Assembly: GCA_029940695.1 (NCBI GenBank)
Contig: JAPYUP010000006.1
Span: 1-51,372, forward strand
Reading direction: 5' to 3'
DNA: 51,372 nt
DNA from: Candidatus Thalassarchaeaceae archaeon
GTDB lineage: Archaea > Thermoplasmatota > Poseidoniia > Poseidoniales > Thalassarchaeaceae
Positions within the stretch are counted from its first letter, which is position 1; each line of letters starts with the position of its first letter. Made by a program: the position numbers and the translations under genes. The notes under the pieces were generated by a model. It was not told the DNA's origin, searched no databases, and was given only the letters and a program-made list of their open reading frames with translations. Below, in pieces: positions 7,401 through 17,400 of this stretch.

Positions 7401-10032
7401 CAGCCGCGCCCTCGGTTGTTCCGGCATACAGTCGGTCGGTTCCGATGACGTCCACGGAAATGACCCATCGGGAGGGCATGCCCGAGCCGCCACCACCACC
7501 GCCACCACCGCCAGTGCTCCAGCACTCTTCCAGAGTGATTGATGCTTGTGTGTCGGTAGCCCAGTTCCACATGCATGCCCCCCTGTTCGTGCCGGCGTAG
7601 ATGCCGCCGGCATCGCTTGTGATGTCATAGAACTCGAAGGGGTCGTTACCCCATCCAGGGATGCTGGTCGGCAGGATTTCCCAGCTTGAGCCGTCCCACC
7701 GCGCGATGCCACCGTTGCTGTTCGCCCCGGTGTTCTGGACCTCCGAGCCCACGAGCAGGCCACCGTAGTAGTCAATGGCTATGGTGTTGACATCAGCGTC
7801 GGGGATACCGTTCTGGTCGTCCGGGGTCCAGAGGTCGATGATGTCCCTCGTCAGCCTGTCAATGATGAGGATTCCCAACCCGGGAAGCCCGATGTAGATC
7901 GTGTCGCCATCGACAGCCACTGGAGTCTGTTCGAGGTTGTCGGCTTCTAGGGACTGCCATGATCCGATAATCATAGGACCGCTCAGGTCTATTCGCATCA
8001 CGCCTTCCTCTTGTGTGGCGATATATGCCACACCGTACCTCGTCGCTACATCTCGGATCGAGTCGGAATCCAAGCCGTTCGAGGTCGTAAAAATCTCAAT
8101 GACCGCCTCTGTGCTTGTGGAATAGAGGGAGATTCCTGACTCGTGGTGGCCAATGACGAGAATTTCGTTGTTAGCGTCGAAGTCCATGCTAGTGACGTGG
8201 TACGAACTGAGACCCTGGATGTAGCCGAAGAACGATCCATCGACGTTGCTGAATCTCAAGGCTCCGGTACCCGTGGTGCCTACCCATACCCAGCCATCGT
8301 CGTCCTGCGTAATTTCAGTGATGGACCCGGGGTCAGAGACATGGTCGTTGAGGTCGATTGGGGGCTTCCAAACGCCTTCTCTCTTATCCATGATGTTGAT
8401 GATGGTGCCCGAGGCTATCCAGAACTCCCCCTGCTCGCCGTCGTCAATGATGGCGGTGACTGCTGCGTCATCAATCGAGGGGCTGCTGACAACAACCATG
8501 GTACCGTCGGGGCTCTCCTCGAGCAATCTCCCAAGCGTGCCAGAAGAATCACCGATGAGAGCCATCGATGAGCCCGGGGCCCTCTCTAGGTCTCCGGGCC
8601 AAGCGCTAATCGAGGCTCCCGAGCCGGTGAGTGCGAAGTCGGAGAGGGGAGTCTCTGAGCGGAACAGCAAGACGTCCGTGTCGTAAGCCTGAACTTGCTC
8701 GTCACCGAGGATGTGAAGCCATCCGGGAGTCACAGCCAAGCCGACGACGGTGTCAGACGCGAGCCAGTTGCTCGAGGTCCAAGAACCCAGCCATGAGGAG
8801 GAAGAAATGTCGAGGCGATCGATTCCAGAATCCGAGGTGGCGATGTACAGGATGTCGTTGGCGATTGCCAAGTCGACAATCGAGTCGCCAGAGAGGAAAT
8901 TGCTCGTGTCCCACACGGTGTTTCTGTCTATAGTGATCGGGTCCGCAGAGCCTGAAGTAGAGATGTTGTAATCGATGGCGTGAATACCGTGGCTCTCGGT
9001 AGCGACGAAGAGCTTTCGACCTTCGACCAGCATGTCGACAGGCCTCTCGGTTTCTTCTCCTAGACAGAAGCTCTCGGAATTCCATGTGGATCCCATGCTC
9101 GGCATTAGGTAGTGCAAGCCGCACTCAGTCGCCGCCCATAAGACACCGTGGATGTCAACTGCCATAGTCAGTATCGGGTCCGAGTGAGTGTGATTTACTT
9201 CAGAGGGGATCTCTTCGATGGTAGTCGAGTCAGAAAGGCGCATGGCGGAGACTTGTCCGTCCGCGGTTCCCATGTAGAGCACATTGCGACTGCCATCGAC
9301 TACTAGGCTGCGACCGGCAACGTTCGGCTGGATATCGATGATTCGTTTGTTCGCGTTATTATCGAGATGAAGCAAGTCGTCGTCGACTAATAGATACAGC
9401 CTTCCATCAAACGGATTGAAGGCGCTATCGTGTATCGTCACCGTAAGAGGGGTCAGCGAGAGCTTGGGATCGACCGGTCTCAGTGCCTCGATGACAAGGT
9501 CTGTGATCTCTATGCCAGTAGGCAGTTGCCAAGACGCGTCACTAATCGAGTTCGGCTTGAGCGAGGTGTCGAGCACGCCATCAATCAGGGTGGGGGGGTG
9601 GTCGAGGAAATCATTCTGACGACCCAGATCACCCATTCCGCCCCAGTCGAGAATCTCGGTCTGGGTGTTCATCAGGGTCAATTGCGGCTGATTGGCCCAA
9701 TATCCGTCACTTCCATTGACGGCGATCTCGAAGGTCAGGTTGTTGATGACTGCTCCTGGAGCGAATTCGAGCATCAAATCCCCATAGGCCGGGGTTCCAT
9801 TGGCTGGGTCCGCGCCACCTGCTGCCAAGTCGATCCAGCCGGTGTCATTGGTTCCATTGACGCCCCAGGACCTCGAGGTCGCTGACCTCTGTTGGGAGGT
9901 GTCATCGAAGCTTCCATAGAACTCTGTTCCGGAGGTAGCCATGGAGCACCAAGGAAGCAGAATCATCAGGCAAACGAGGGGCATCGCGTAACCGCGACGC
10001 CTACCGCTCGACGGACCTAAGTGCATAGACAC
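1435..10032 (-). CDS. Giant surface protein: beta-propeller repeats, fibronectin-like domains, C-terminal membrane anchor
   Basis: 2,865 residues. The GTG at 10032 is 8 nt from GAGGGG; an ATG at 10026 is the alternative. A signal peptide (residues about 14-34, MPLVCLMILLPWCSMA) is followed by some 1,900 residues of beta-propeller blades of the two-component-regulator-propeller type, seen as recurring segments such as IYIATSDSGIDRLD, VWVGTTGTGALRFS and IYIGLPGLGILIIDR. A nine-glycine run lies near residue 845. From about residue 2000 there are several fibronectin-type-III-like modules ending in phrases such as TYWIAVVASD. One membrane helix (about 2726-2745) ends in KPKGR, and the last 120 residues are very rich in Asp/Glu and probably cytoplasmic. 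Blades of this kind occur in sensors and carbohydrate-related surface proteins, but no catalytic motif is visible. Adhesion or substrate capture is inferred. Confidence 0.85.
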   Translation of the reverse strand: MSMHLGPSSGRRRGYAMPLVCLMILLPWCSMATSGTEFYGSFDDTSQQRSATSRSWGVNGTNDTGWIDLAAGGADPANGTPAYGDLMLEFAPGAVINNLTFEIAVNGSDGYWANQPQLTLMNTQTEILDWGGMGDLGRQNDFLDHPPTLIDGVLDTSLKPNSISDASWQLPTGIEITDLVIEALRPVDPKLSLTPLTVTIHDSAFNPFDGRLYLLVDDDLLHLDNNANKRIIDIQPNVAGRSLVVDGSRNVLYMGTADGQVSAMRLSDSTTIEEIPSEVNHTHSDPILTMAVDIHGVLWAATECGLHYLMPSMGSTWNSESFCLGEETERPVDMLVEGRKLFVATESHGIHAIDYNISTSGSADPITIDRNTVWDTSNFLSGDSIVDLAIANDILYIATSDSGIDRLDISSSSWLGSWTSSNWLASDTVVGLAVTPGWLHILGDEQVQAYDTDVLLFRSETPLSDFALTGSGASISAWPGDLERAPGSSMALIGDSSGTLGRLLEESPDGTMVVVSSPSIDDAAVTAIIDDGEQGEFWIASGTIINIMDKREGVWKPPIDLNDHVSDPGSITEITQDDDGWVWVGTTGTGALRFSNVDGSFFGYIQGLSSYHVTSMDFDANNEILVIGHHESGISLYSTSTEAVIEIFTTSNGLDSDSIRDVATRYGVAYIATQEEGVMRIDLSGPMIIGSWQSLEADNLEQTPVAVDGDTIYIGLPGLGILIIDRLTRDIIDLWTPDDQNGIPDADVNTIAIDYYGGLLVGSEVQNTGANSNGGIARWDGSSWEILPTSIPGWGNDPFEFYDITSDAGGIYAGTNRGACMWNWATDTQASITLEECWSTGGGGGGGGGSGMPSRWVISVDVIGTDRLYAGTTEGAAVINTANGTVIDVWTAGDETERARVVKFGDIVYLGFENIGIARYNLTSHEWLPAWDGSLGIISDDDVTTLIEGREDGTIWAGGDSGLTLIDVVNEAVLIQWNRGSNQNGPTLPDYPPAETVIIDHIMYYSPQRAGSWSSRDEVHRINLDNNSSLSTIDAGNRLGYNGVIHGVGHIGDELWIGVRGTSGWGGGGEVGTILRWNTSSDSWKPNLETIGEVGRVNARYLGDCFPLTDTCELWVAYGDNILRRFSAGNMTLLNQWNDVDGRIRGMVEYDGEYLFASMNGILRWNPDNESWLSSWLPGDGLPEESELDFYSMAVVGDDLWAGSGNLNDGLVMRLSGNNSNWSTWEVDIDAIPDGYAADILLCNDIVHIAIGFDTWQWWLDGGGVARFDLADNDGDGTSNEWITPLIEDNSNIGDRDARALACDETNDILYIGFDTEDQGIDRFNYNSNSFIGALTPDSGVSGAKVFPGGMLHDDNVLLVAHYDGQGGISRVITSGTTASTGQVLGSGMDACSIARAPTEGSRAYAIGRSGDSSGINRVDRLDNTGLIEGGFDALVGLPSGVVHEMIANETHVWVTLGSGPNSFLGSTILQGELLENGSVNWQYGFDTQYESINEILLGDGEIWLSTLGGGLWSVNLSQRTFQSTPVPLHNQMDGLLMNEDQMYVGLMGFDGSSAGFQTFNLDSRSWGHGSLLAGLPSNIVTDFVEYDDHILVATHGGIGLWNTSRSDWDDPITTVDGLPSPIINHLFVPPSPLMGNGTVLTGGPTGLNVLDQNLSLVGTIGRADGLVGDAVAGIVYAEAVTRQVNDTSTGTSVNLHHDAALFISHNGQGATRPGVAAWDLATDRANGTYNIDMIPSNNVRAVAADDWGVHIATNRDPLVHWNGTSMMMESGAGARELQAWPVIDLATDGTHLAVISPSRINVVKVGDDHGIIAVGELTGAIGGDAANGRLAALGSDGLHVYQPMETLNEIPRVFQRRAQPLTAVFVDRSIDITDTTHPGMATVLASPDSPMLIPLHGNQDNSSDILLYPGALTLTAPQRGAWVWASSTLLNYTGAWDLAAYDSGIENAFQTAIFNTPPSSMSSMIHLQLQSPSDGRIKVRLTYDWERLEAPTMITDLIDRPNDGGGVLQASWLPAQDSAWTAYRVYVWDSTDDPNWSPTKDDLDDFPTYQRVPYWSQTTAVFTTGNSNGSQVALSKDHQYRAAITIEYPDGSLGDPVTWHGNATPTDEVPSPPEWLIVDPVSGGNPGSLSVEWSACRELDPSLTRIWAVQQEITNALALSDPMDFAFAAGNTTVLDLEGNTPYWFAVVCVDQAGQFDSVNATVVGPVVTAGGLNDGIAPAPIADTAASDVPEDEGGRILVTWTPNDEEDCTYHVIYVLPASGWTAPTTVDGWPVAAYVPDCTTDELIIDSIGNASLENGIVYWIGIVAVDDWGNQNVDDVLVVDTTTYSELDSLEWVSPELVTGLLAWDHPSDDGTAIDVRWDRSIADDFSHYMVWASDYPLDDLTLISSICEESGQCGLTTIDQRQIENSPQLEVTISRALYGTEADSLVPAEIVPLVPLYVTVTVHDIAGNVQLTDLGDNMALVTPLDNRGDLSPPDRIPAPTLDDRSPDTGDGVFVDFVYSTASDIGEYWIYAVAGNPFDSADNLVPALVVDRSVRTPVLIESLSGGGSISPDIPMWVAVVAVDSSGNAWYDKLATTMISTVDEIALDPGIHLPEISEIMVYWDPSGSHVEILWGASNDPQVISYTVYASTTEFSDTREAMLVASGITASNATFDALGPTPINPSSTYWIAVVASDGEVHRLGVQPIQIKPLIEYSLEVGGSDRDSVGVSWFDQLMEGDLNMFIALISALMILLGAVLIIKPKGRSAPEPWELGTLEVEMEEELEREAAGLDEEEEYISPISMLDISESGSLGASESPTSEKPGLPEDQSSQVPDAVVGELMDSEQEVELDDLNEMADELDMDDSEEEELDTSFIDDAIDD

Positions 10033-10176
10033 GAGACGGACCCCTCATTGTGCAATTTATGAAAGGTATGGGTAAACGTCTGCGTGCTGCTCACCATCCC
10101 GTCCATGCTTGTGATACTACCATTTCGGAATTGGACCGCACCAAGGATAGTTGTTGTCTTCACATTGGCAGGTCGA

Positions 10177-10192
10177 AAACATGTCCATGTTT
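10177..10192. promoter_or_regulatory. Inverted repeat AAACATG-TC-CATGTTT
   Basis: Perfect 7-bp arms around a 2-bp centre, about 145 nt from the giant gene start and 250 nt from the maeB start. The shape and size fit a dimeric regulator site; which gene it would control is unknown. Confidence 0.35.
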
Positions 10193-10391
10193 GTTACCAT
10201 GAAGACCTATTGGATTGCAATACCATATCAATAACCGTCCCGATTGTGTGAAAACCAGTGAAAAATCTCACAATCCCACGCAAATGATGGGGTTTGAGGT
10301 AGCCGTTCACCATGGTAGAACATCCTACGCCACAGGTGAGTAAACGAGGAAGGAATCTCATTTTCGGGGTACGAGGGGCCGATAATGACCC

Positions 10392-10400
10392 CATATATCG
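10392..10400 (+). promoter_or_regulatory. Probable TATA box of maeB
   Basis: CATATATCG lies about 50 nt before the GTG start. Transcription starting about 25 nt downstream would give a leader of roughly 25 nt. Confidence 0.4.
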
Positions 10401-10443
10401 ATAGGATAGCATCATAGGAGACAGTCCTGCCGGGGCACCCGAG

Positions 10444-12741
10444 GTGTGTCCTCTGGACGACAAACAACTGCGTAACGACGCGCTGGACTACCATTCATCT
10501 GCGCCAGCAGGAAAGATTACCGTTCTGCCCACCAAACCCCATAGTACGCAACGAGAGCTTTCCCTAGCTTACTCCCCCGGCGTAGCCTACCCGTGCAAGG
10601 AGATTCAAGCAAACCCAAACGCCGCCTACAAATACACATCCAAGGGCAACCTAGTGGCCGTTGTCAGCAATGGAACTGCTGTCCTAGGTCTTGGGGACAT
10701 CGGCGCTTTGGCCGGAAAACCCGTAATGGAGGGAAAGGGGCTGCTATTCAAGGCGTTCGCGGATATCAACGTCTTCGACATTGAGGTGGATCGCGTCGAC
10801 GTCGACCAATTCGTCGAGGCTGTAAAGGCGATTGCTCCGACCTTTGGTGGCATCAACCTTGAGGACATCAAGGCGCCTGAGTGCTTCGAAATCGAACGAC
10901 GCCTAGTACAGGAACTTGACATCCCTGTGATGCACGACGACCAGCACGGCACTGCGATTATCTCAGGAGCCGCACTTCTCAACGGCCTCGAGATCGTAGA
11001 GAAGAGGGTTGGCGAAGTCAAGATTGTGATTCTCGGAGCTGGTGCATCGGCTATCTCGTGCGCTAGGCATTACGTCAAACTAGGAGTGGATTTGCAGAAC
11101 TTGATCATGGTTGACTCTAAGGGTATTATCACCACCAAGCGCCGGGATAATGGCGATTTGAACGAGTACAAGGCCGAGTTCGCCAGGGAAATCGAAGATG
11201 GGGACATCGCTTCAGTAATAGAGGGTGCTGATGTCTTCCTAGGACTTTCCAAGGGAGGACTGTTGACCCCAGAAATGGTCGAGAAGATGGCGGATCGACC
11301 ACTAATCTTCGCACTAGCGAATCCCGACCCAGAAATCACACCTGAAGAGGTTCTCAGCGTTCGCGAGGATGCGATTGTCGCAACTGGCCGATCTGACTAT
11401 CCCAACCAAATCAACAACGTCCTAGGGTTCCCTTACATCTTCAGGGGTGCCTTGGACGTAAGAGCCACAGAAATCACCGAGGGTATGAAGATGGCAGCTA
11501 CGAAGGCATTGGCACACCTTGCAAAGGAGCCAGTCCCAGATGATGTGCTCTCAGCCTATGGTGATGATCAGATGCAGTTCGGGCCCAATTACCTCATCCC
11601 GAAGCCCTTCGACGCGAGGATCCTGATTTGGGAAGCCAGCGCGGTCGCCGAGGCAGCCGTGAACGAAGGGGTTTCTCGCCTCTCTCCGGATGAGTTCGAT
11701 GCTGATGCCTATAGGGAAGAACTCGAATCGAGGCTCGGTCTGACTCGTTCGATCATGAGGGGGGTCATCAACCAAGCCAAACGCGATGTCAAGAGGATCG
11801 TCTTCTGTGAAGGCGCGGACCCCACCATCATCAAGGCAGCCTCTCAGTGCATTTCTGAGGGTATTTGCGAACCGATACTGCTCGGTCAGATAGAGAGGAT
11901 AGATGCGGTCAAGGAAGAGCTTGGTCTCGAGTTCGATTGTCAAACCATCGATGTCAGGTATGATCCCAGAAGGCGTGATGAGTATGCCGACGAGCTACAC
12001 AATCTGCGAGGTCGTCGGGGGCTGACGCGTGATGATGCGGTTCGCCTCCTCAAGTCATCGACCTACTTCGGACCGATGATGGTCCGAATGCGCGATGCCG
12101 ATGGTTACCTAGGAGGAGTCTCGCACGATTATCCCGACATTGTGAAGCCATGTCTGCAGGTCATCGGCCCCAACCCAGGTTCCCATAGAATCGTAGGGAT
12201 GTACATGATGACCGTGAACGGGCAATTGATGTTCATTGGGGATGCGACCATCAACATATACCCGGACGCGAGAACGTTAGCTGAGATTGCCATCCAAACC
12301 GCCAAAGTAGCAAGGAGGTTCGGCGTCAAGCCCAAGGTCGCGATGCTTTCGTTCTCCAATTTCGGTACCTCTGACGAGTTGCGGACCGATCGAATCGAGG
12401 AGGCGATTGAAATCGTGAAGGAGATGGAACCCGACCTCGTAGTTGACGGTCCGATGCAAGCGGACACCGCCTTGGTTTCTGAAATCCAAGAGGACTATCC
12501 GTTCATGTCCTTCAAAGGACCGGCGAACGTGCTAATCTGCCCTAACCTCGCCTCTGCGAACATCGCCTACAAACTGCTGCAGCGCGTTGCCGGTGCCGAG
12601 ATGACCGGCCCCATCCTAGAGGGGCTGTCTAAGCCCGCCCATGTCCTGCAGAGGCGCGACAGCGTCCGAGACGTAGTTCACATGGCTGCTATTTGCGCTG
12701 TGGACTCGCAACGCGCCTCTAGACAGAAGCTAATCGACTAG
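10444..12741 (+). CDS. maeB: NADP-dependent malic enzyme, MaeB type
   Basis: 765 residues, the usual length of bacterial MaeB (malic enzyme fused to a phosphotransacetylase-like domain). It converts malate to pyruvate and CO2 with NAD(P)+ reduction in the cytosol. Residues 1-430 match the family closely: [54 protein letters not shown] and [20 protein letters not shown]. The dinucleotide site reads GAGASA. Residues about 440-765 are the phosphotransacetylase-like part, regulatory rather than catalytic in studied MaeB proteins. The GTG at 10444 gives an N-terminus aligning with known MaeB ([13 protein letters not shown]). The 3' end overlaps pckA by 12 nt tail to tail. With FumC and PckA it sits at the malate/oxaloacetate node. 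Bacterial relationship suggests old transfer (inference). Confidence 0.97.
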   Translation: MCPLDDKQLRNDALDYHSSAPAGKITVLPTKPHSTQRELSLAYSPGVAYPCKEIQANPNAAYKYTSKGNLVAVVSNGTAVLGLGDIGALAGKPVMEGKGLLFKAFADINVFDIEVDRVDVDQFVEAVKAIAPTFGGINLEDIKAPECFEIERRLVQELDIPVMHDDQHGTAIISGAALLNGLEIVEKRVGEVKIVILGAGASAISCARHYVKLGVDLQNLIMVDSKGIITTKRRDNGDLNEYKAEFAREIEDGDIASVIEGADVFLGLSKGGLLTPEMVEKMADRPLIFALANPDPEITPEEVLSVREDAIVATGRSDYPNQINNVLGFPYIFRGALDVRATEITEGMKMAATKALAHLAKEPVPDDVLSAYGDDQMQFGPNYLIPKPFDARILIWEASAVAEAAVNEGVSRLSPDEFDADAYREELESRLGLTRSIMRGVINQAKRDVKRIVFCEGADPTIIKAASQCISEGICEPILLGQIERIDAVKEELGLEFDCQTIDVRYDPRRRDEYADELHNLRGRRGLTRDDAVRLLKSSTYFGPMMVRMRDADGYLGGVSHDYPDIVKPCLQVIGPNPGSHRIVGMYMMTVNGQLMFIGDATINIYPDARTLAEIAIQTAKVARRFGVKPKVAMLSFSNFGTSDELRTDRIEEAIEIVKEMEPDLVVDGPMQADTALVSEIQEDYPFMSFKGPANVLICPNLASANIAYKLLQRVAGAEMTGPILEGLSKPAHVLQRRDSVRDVVHMAAICAVDSQRASRQKLID

Positions 12742-14364
12742 GGGCTTCGGGCCGGCTCCCAGTACCTCGTCGCTGCAGCCCGAGGCGTACTGCTCGAAGT
12801 TTTCGAAGAACATCTGCGCGAGCAGGTTCGCGACGTTGTCGAACTTCCCCTTGTCGTGCCAAGTCTCACGAGGACGTAGAATCCTTTCGGGGACGCCCTC
12901 GCAAGTGGAGGGGACGGAGAATCCGAAGCGCTCGTCTTGAATGAAGACGACGTCGTCAAGGTCACCGTTAAGGGCCGCGTTCAATAGCGCTCTCGTCCAC
13001 TTGATCTTGATGCGGCTGCTGTTACCGTAGCCACCAGCAACCCAACCAGTGTTGATCAACCAGCACTTGGAGTCGTACCTCTTGATCTTAGCAGAAAGCA
13101 GATCGGCGTAGACGCCCGGATGCCGTGGCATGAAGGGGGCACCGAAGCAAGTGGAGAACGTAGCTTGCGGCTCGATGATGCCGACCTCGGTACCAGCTAC
13201 CTTGGCGGTGTATCCCGAGATGAAGTGGTAGGCAGCCTGTTCGGGAGTCAGACGCGATAGGGGGGGCAGGACCCCAAAGGCGTCACAAGTAAGGAAAACG
13301 ACGTCCTTCGGATGGCCTGCCATCGAATCCGGAGTCCTGTTCTCGATGAACTCAATGGGGTAGGAACCCCTAGTATTCTGTGAGAGCGAGGCATTTGCGA
13401 AATCTGGTGTGCCATCTGCGTTAAGCACGACGTTCTCCAAAATCGAGCCTGGAATCTGCGTGGTGGCATAGATGGCTGGCTCGTCCTCCTCGGACAGGTC
13501 AATCAGTTTGGCGTAGCACCCCCCCTCGAAGTTGAAAACGCCGTCGTCGGACCAACCATGCTCGTCGTCACCGACCAGTGCTCTTCTAGGATCCGCGGAC
13601 AAGGTCGTCTTGCCGGTTCCAGAGAGTCCGAAGAACAAGGCTGAGTTCTCACCGTCCGTGTTCGCGGAGCAGTGCATTGGCAAGAGACCCTTGAGAGGCA
13701 GAATGTGGTTCATGATGGTGAAGATGGCCTTCTTGATTTCACCAGCGTAATGCATCCCTCCGATGATGACCAGCCCCCTATCCAAAGCCAAGACTACGAA
13801 CGCATCGGAATGGGTGCCGTCACGACTTGGGCTTGCTTTGAGATCAGGAGCGTGAAGGATGGTGAACTCCGGGTCGTGTGCTTCCAATTCATCACTCTCT
13901 GCCCTGACGAACATATTGTGCATGAAGGCGGCGGACCAAGCCTTCTCCGTCACCAGTCTGACCGGCATTCTGTAATTCGGGTCAGCGCCGCAGAATGCGT
14001 CCTTGACGAACAGTTGGTCAGCGCTGTCTAGATGTGCTCGGACCATACTGAGAAGGTGGTCAAAGGTCTTGGGATCCGTTGATTTGTTGACCTTGCCCCA
14101 CCAAACTTCGTCGGCCAGACCGGGTTCGTCGACGATGAACCTGTCATTCGGTGAACGCCCCGTGCGCTCGCCGGTCGTGACAAGGAGGACGTCGTGTGCG
14201 GTGAGCCTTGCCTCGCCTCTTTCAACAGCAATGGAATGAAGATTCTCCCAACCCAAGTTCCAATGGACCTCTCCCTTGGGACTCAATCCATGTGCTGACA
14301 ATCGCACTGCAGACTCTTGAGGAGAACCTTGCAAACTGGAACCCTCCACACTGCGGGCTGCCAC
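12730..14364 (-). CDS. pckA: Phosphoenolpyruvate carboxykinase (ATP)
   Basis: 544 residues, normal for the ATP-dependent class. It decarboxylates and phosphorylates oxaloacetate to phosphoenolpyruvate, the entry step of gluconeogenesis. The P-loop GLSGTGKTTLS, the second kinase motif GDDEHGW and the lid region FNFEGGCYAKLIDLS are intact, as is TGERTGRSPNDRF near the N-terminus. The start is GTG at 14364 with GAAGGGAAG just upstream; an ATG two bases away is out of frame. It is convergent with maeB, sharing 12 nt at the 3' ends, and divergent from the large membrane protein with a 110-nt gap holding both promoters. Confidence 0.96.
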   Translation of the reverse strand: MAARSVEGSSLQGSPQESAVRLSAHGLSPKGEVHWNLGWENLHSIAVERGEARLTAHDVLLVTTGERTGRSPNDRFIVDEPGLADEVWWGKVNKSTDPKTFDHLLSMVRAHLDSADQLFVKDAFCGADPNYRMPVRLVTEKAWSAAFMHNMFVRAESDELEAHDPEFTILHAPDLKASPSRDGTHSDAFVVLALDRGLVIIGGMHYAGEIKKAIFTIMNHILPLKGLLPMHCSANTDGENSALFFGLSGTGKTTLSADPRRALVGDDEHGWSDDGVFNFEGGCYAKLIDLSEEDEPAIYATTQIPGSILENVVLNADGTPDFANASLSQNTRGSYPIEFIENRTPDSMAGHPKDVVFLTCDAFGVLPPLSRLTPEQAAYHFISGYTAKVAGTEVGIIEPQATFSTCFGAPFMPRHPGVYADLLSAKIKRYDSKCWLINTGWVAGGYGNSSRIKIKWTRALLNAALNGDLDDVVFIQDERFGFSVPSTCEGVPERILRPRETWHDKGKFDNVANLLAQMFFENFEQYASGCSDEVLGAGPKPLVD

Positions 14365-14474
14365 ATCTTCCCTTCAAGCGTTGCGGCACCGCTCGATGGG
14401 TGATGCAAGCCGTCTGACGGCCCACTGTACGCTTGGAGGGGATGTGATTATGCCATGCACGCCTCGTTGGAAGG

Positions 14475-17400
14475 ATGATGACCGATGATGAGCCGGATGA
14501 CCGCATCATCCGAGAACGCGCGTTCAGGCGTTCCTCTGGAGTAGACATCGGCGGCATAGATTTCAAGGAGCGTGGTGAAGAACCTGTGAAGACCCTAGAG
14601 GAGGATGAGGCGATTGGAGACATCTTCGATCCGTTCGTAGAGCAAGGGGGCGATGCTGCGGGAGCGGTCCAGGCCGACGGCTCGGTGATTACGGCGCCCG
14701 ACAGGGATCTGGTTTCCGAGTTGTCAATCGAGGGCGAGAGGCGTGTCAACTGGATGCTGATGGTCTCGATGATAGTGGTCTACAGCGCAATCAGTATTCA
14801 AGTTGGCTCAACCTTCGACCCACTTCCAGGGACGATTGCGCTAATACTACTGGCTACGATGGGATTCGCGCTCGGTGAGTTGTGGGTCCCTAGGGAGAAC
14901 ATGCTACTGCTTGGCGTCACTTGGGTCATCATCTCGATGAAGATACTGTATGGGTTAGCAATAGAGCTGAGACATTGGGGTATTATCGGTAGCGATGCCG
15001 CGCTCGGTTTGGCGCTCTTGCTGCTCGTTGGTGCCAACATCTATGCTGCCTACAGGCACGACCATGATGCGATTGCCGCTCAGTCGACTTTGGTTCTGCT
15101 AGCCATTGGATCGACAACGGGTTCGGTGCTGGGGGAAGAAGGCGTAGCGGGCATGATCCTGATAGCGACTCTATTGCTCCATGGGCTTGCACTGCATAGG
15201 GAGTCAGGGAACCTAGCCTCGCTAGGTATCGCGGCCTCCAACTTGTGGATTGGTATGCACGCAATTACCTCTGGTTTTGAGATCGCTCAGTTGCGAGTAG
15301 TACCGCTGGACTCGCCTCTCCTGCTGTTTCTCCTGCTAATGGTCGTCACTGCCCTCAACGCCACTATGGCAGCGAGGTTCGCGCGCAAGGAGAACTGGTT
15401 CTCAAGCGGTTTCGAGGCCGTGGGCCTCGGTAAGCCTGGACTCTGGGGGGTTTCGATATCGCTTGGCATGATTGGAGCGCTCCTAGCCGTAGCGGCGAAT
15501 AGGGAGGATCTTGGCTATGCACTTGGAATGGTGACGTTTCTCAGTGGGGCGTTCGGTGGCTCTTACCTAGTGGTCCGAGGCGTTAATCGCGGCCGGGTAT
15601 CAACGCCCCTGCTTGTCTCTGCGTCGATCCTAAGCGTAATCCTGGTTGCAGGTGGCAATGTCGACGAACTCCTCAACCTGACTTCCTACCAGATTTTCAC
15701 CATCCTAGGTGCGGCCACCACGGGATTTGTGATTCTGAGGGATCAGAAGAGCGTCACAGACAGGATTCTTTGGATTGGCGCAGTTGCCATCCTGATCATG
15801 CTCGTGCTTCTTGTCCCCACAGAGTCCTCAGAAGCGGGAGGAGACGGTGGTGTGCTACTCCTTTCTCTGTTGTCTGCATTACACATCGGAACCGCGATCC
15901 TAGCGCTGAATAGGGGTTCGCCATCTCTTTCGGGAATTACGGTCCTCCTCCCCTGGACCTGGATCCTCTTGGAGGAGATCGTACAGGAGACGATCAGGAC
16001 CGTCTTACTGGCCAACGACATCTCAGACCCGGGTGAAATCATAGACTTGGACCCAATGCCTCTCGCCCTCTATCTGTGCCTAGCCTCGGTCCTGCTCTGC
16101 GTGGTGAACGTCAGAATGGGAGACAGGGGCGTGAACTTAGCCGCCCGGTTCCTCGGGATTACGGAGATTTCTGCCTCAATCAGAGACTCCGGTGCCTTGC
16201 AACTCTGGAGCATCGGTCTCTGGCTTCCTATGATTGCCATCCTCTTCATGGCCCAGTTCGGCGGTTTCACCGCGATTACAATCCTAGTGGTCCTCGCTCT
16301 ACTGGGAGGCTTGCACGTAGGTGCTGAAATTCTCGGATATCGCCCTGGCCGACCAGAACACATCATGGGAATCCTTGCCTTCGTGGTAATTGTCGTTCAG
16401 TGGAGGCACGGGCTGGACGAGGCTCTGATAGGAATACTCTGCATATCGATCGCCTCCTTGCTGTTTAGCCAAGACGTAGAGGGTAGGTTCACATTTGGCA
16501 TGATTGTGATGTCGCTTCCCATACTAGTCGCGATGACTGGTCACGAGGCGTCGTTGGTGCTCGAGGATACTGCATCTGTTCCGAATCCCGGTATCGGCTT
16601 GGCTGCGGTGCTGTGCACGGCTGTTTTGCTTGCTGCATACCTGCCTAGGGCCGAGAAGATGGAGAAGATTCTCAAACCCGCAACCGCTGCCCTGCTGCTC
16701 TTGGTCATTACCATCATACTCTCCTTGAGGGGCGACGAGCCTTATCTCGAAATAGCCTCTGTTGGCATGTTCGCAGTCACCTCAGTGTGGCTGATTGCTC
16801 GTGGGGAAATCAGGGCCGAACTGCGATCCATCGCTAAGAGGGAGGCGATTCTAGGGTCTGTGGTGGGTGGGGGTGTTGGGGGAAGGGTCGTTTCCCTCAA
16901 GCAAGGGAAGATTCAGACGTTCAACCCCAAGGTTGCTGAACTAAGAGAACAGCGCAGTAAAAAACGGGAGAAATCCGGGACCGACGATTTGGAGGAACTG
17001 CTGACGACAGACGCGAGTCACCGGCCTATCGTTGGCCTTGCCGTGCTGGCAATCGTAATGGGTTCGACAGTGCTGTATGCAGCGATGAATGGCTCCAATC
17101 ATAATTCTTGGCCGCTGTTCCTGATTGCATCTGGAAGCTTCTCTGGCCTGATTGTTCTGCTTGTCAGAAACCGGATTCTGGGGCTGGAGCTTGAGCTGCC
17201 CCACGTCATGGGGATAGAGATGCCAATCGCCCTGACCATAGGCGGATTAGTTGCATCTCTCGTCACAGCGCATGTAATCCCCCCCGGGAGCAGCAATATG
17301 GTGCTCTTGGACATGGCCGCCGTTGCGGTTCTGATTCTGGTGCTCGTACTCATCTCCCTAATCCATCAGGACAATCTCCTCGATAGGATTCCGATTGCCA

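Larger units (their letters stand above)
10033..10443. other. Divergent intergenic region between the giant surface protein and maeB
   Basis: About 410 bp. On the minus side a TTCATAAAT element (near 10056-10064) could be the TATA box of the giant gene. On the plus side there is a TATA element for maeB. An inverted repeat at 10177-10192 lies in the middle. No tRNA fold or convincing small gene is seen; the minus-strand frames crossing 10194-10494 run into maeB and look like chance. Confidence 0.5.

Noticed and set aside
10194-10494. Two minus-strand frames of about 88 codons before maeB
   Set aside because: They overlap the maeB start and promoter, have no motif and no ribosome-binding site.
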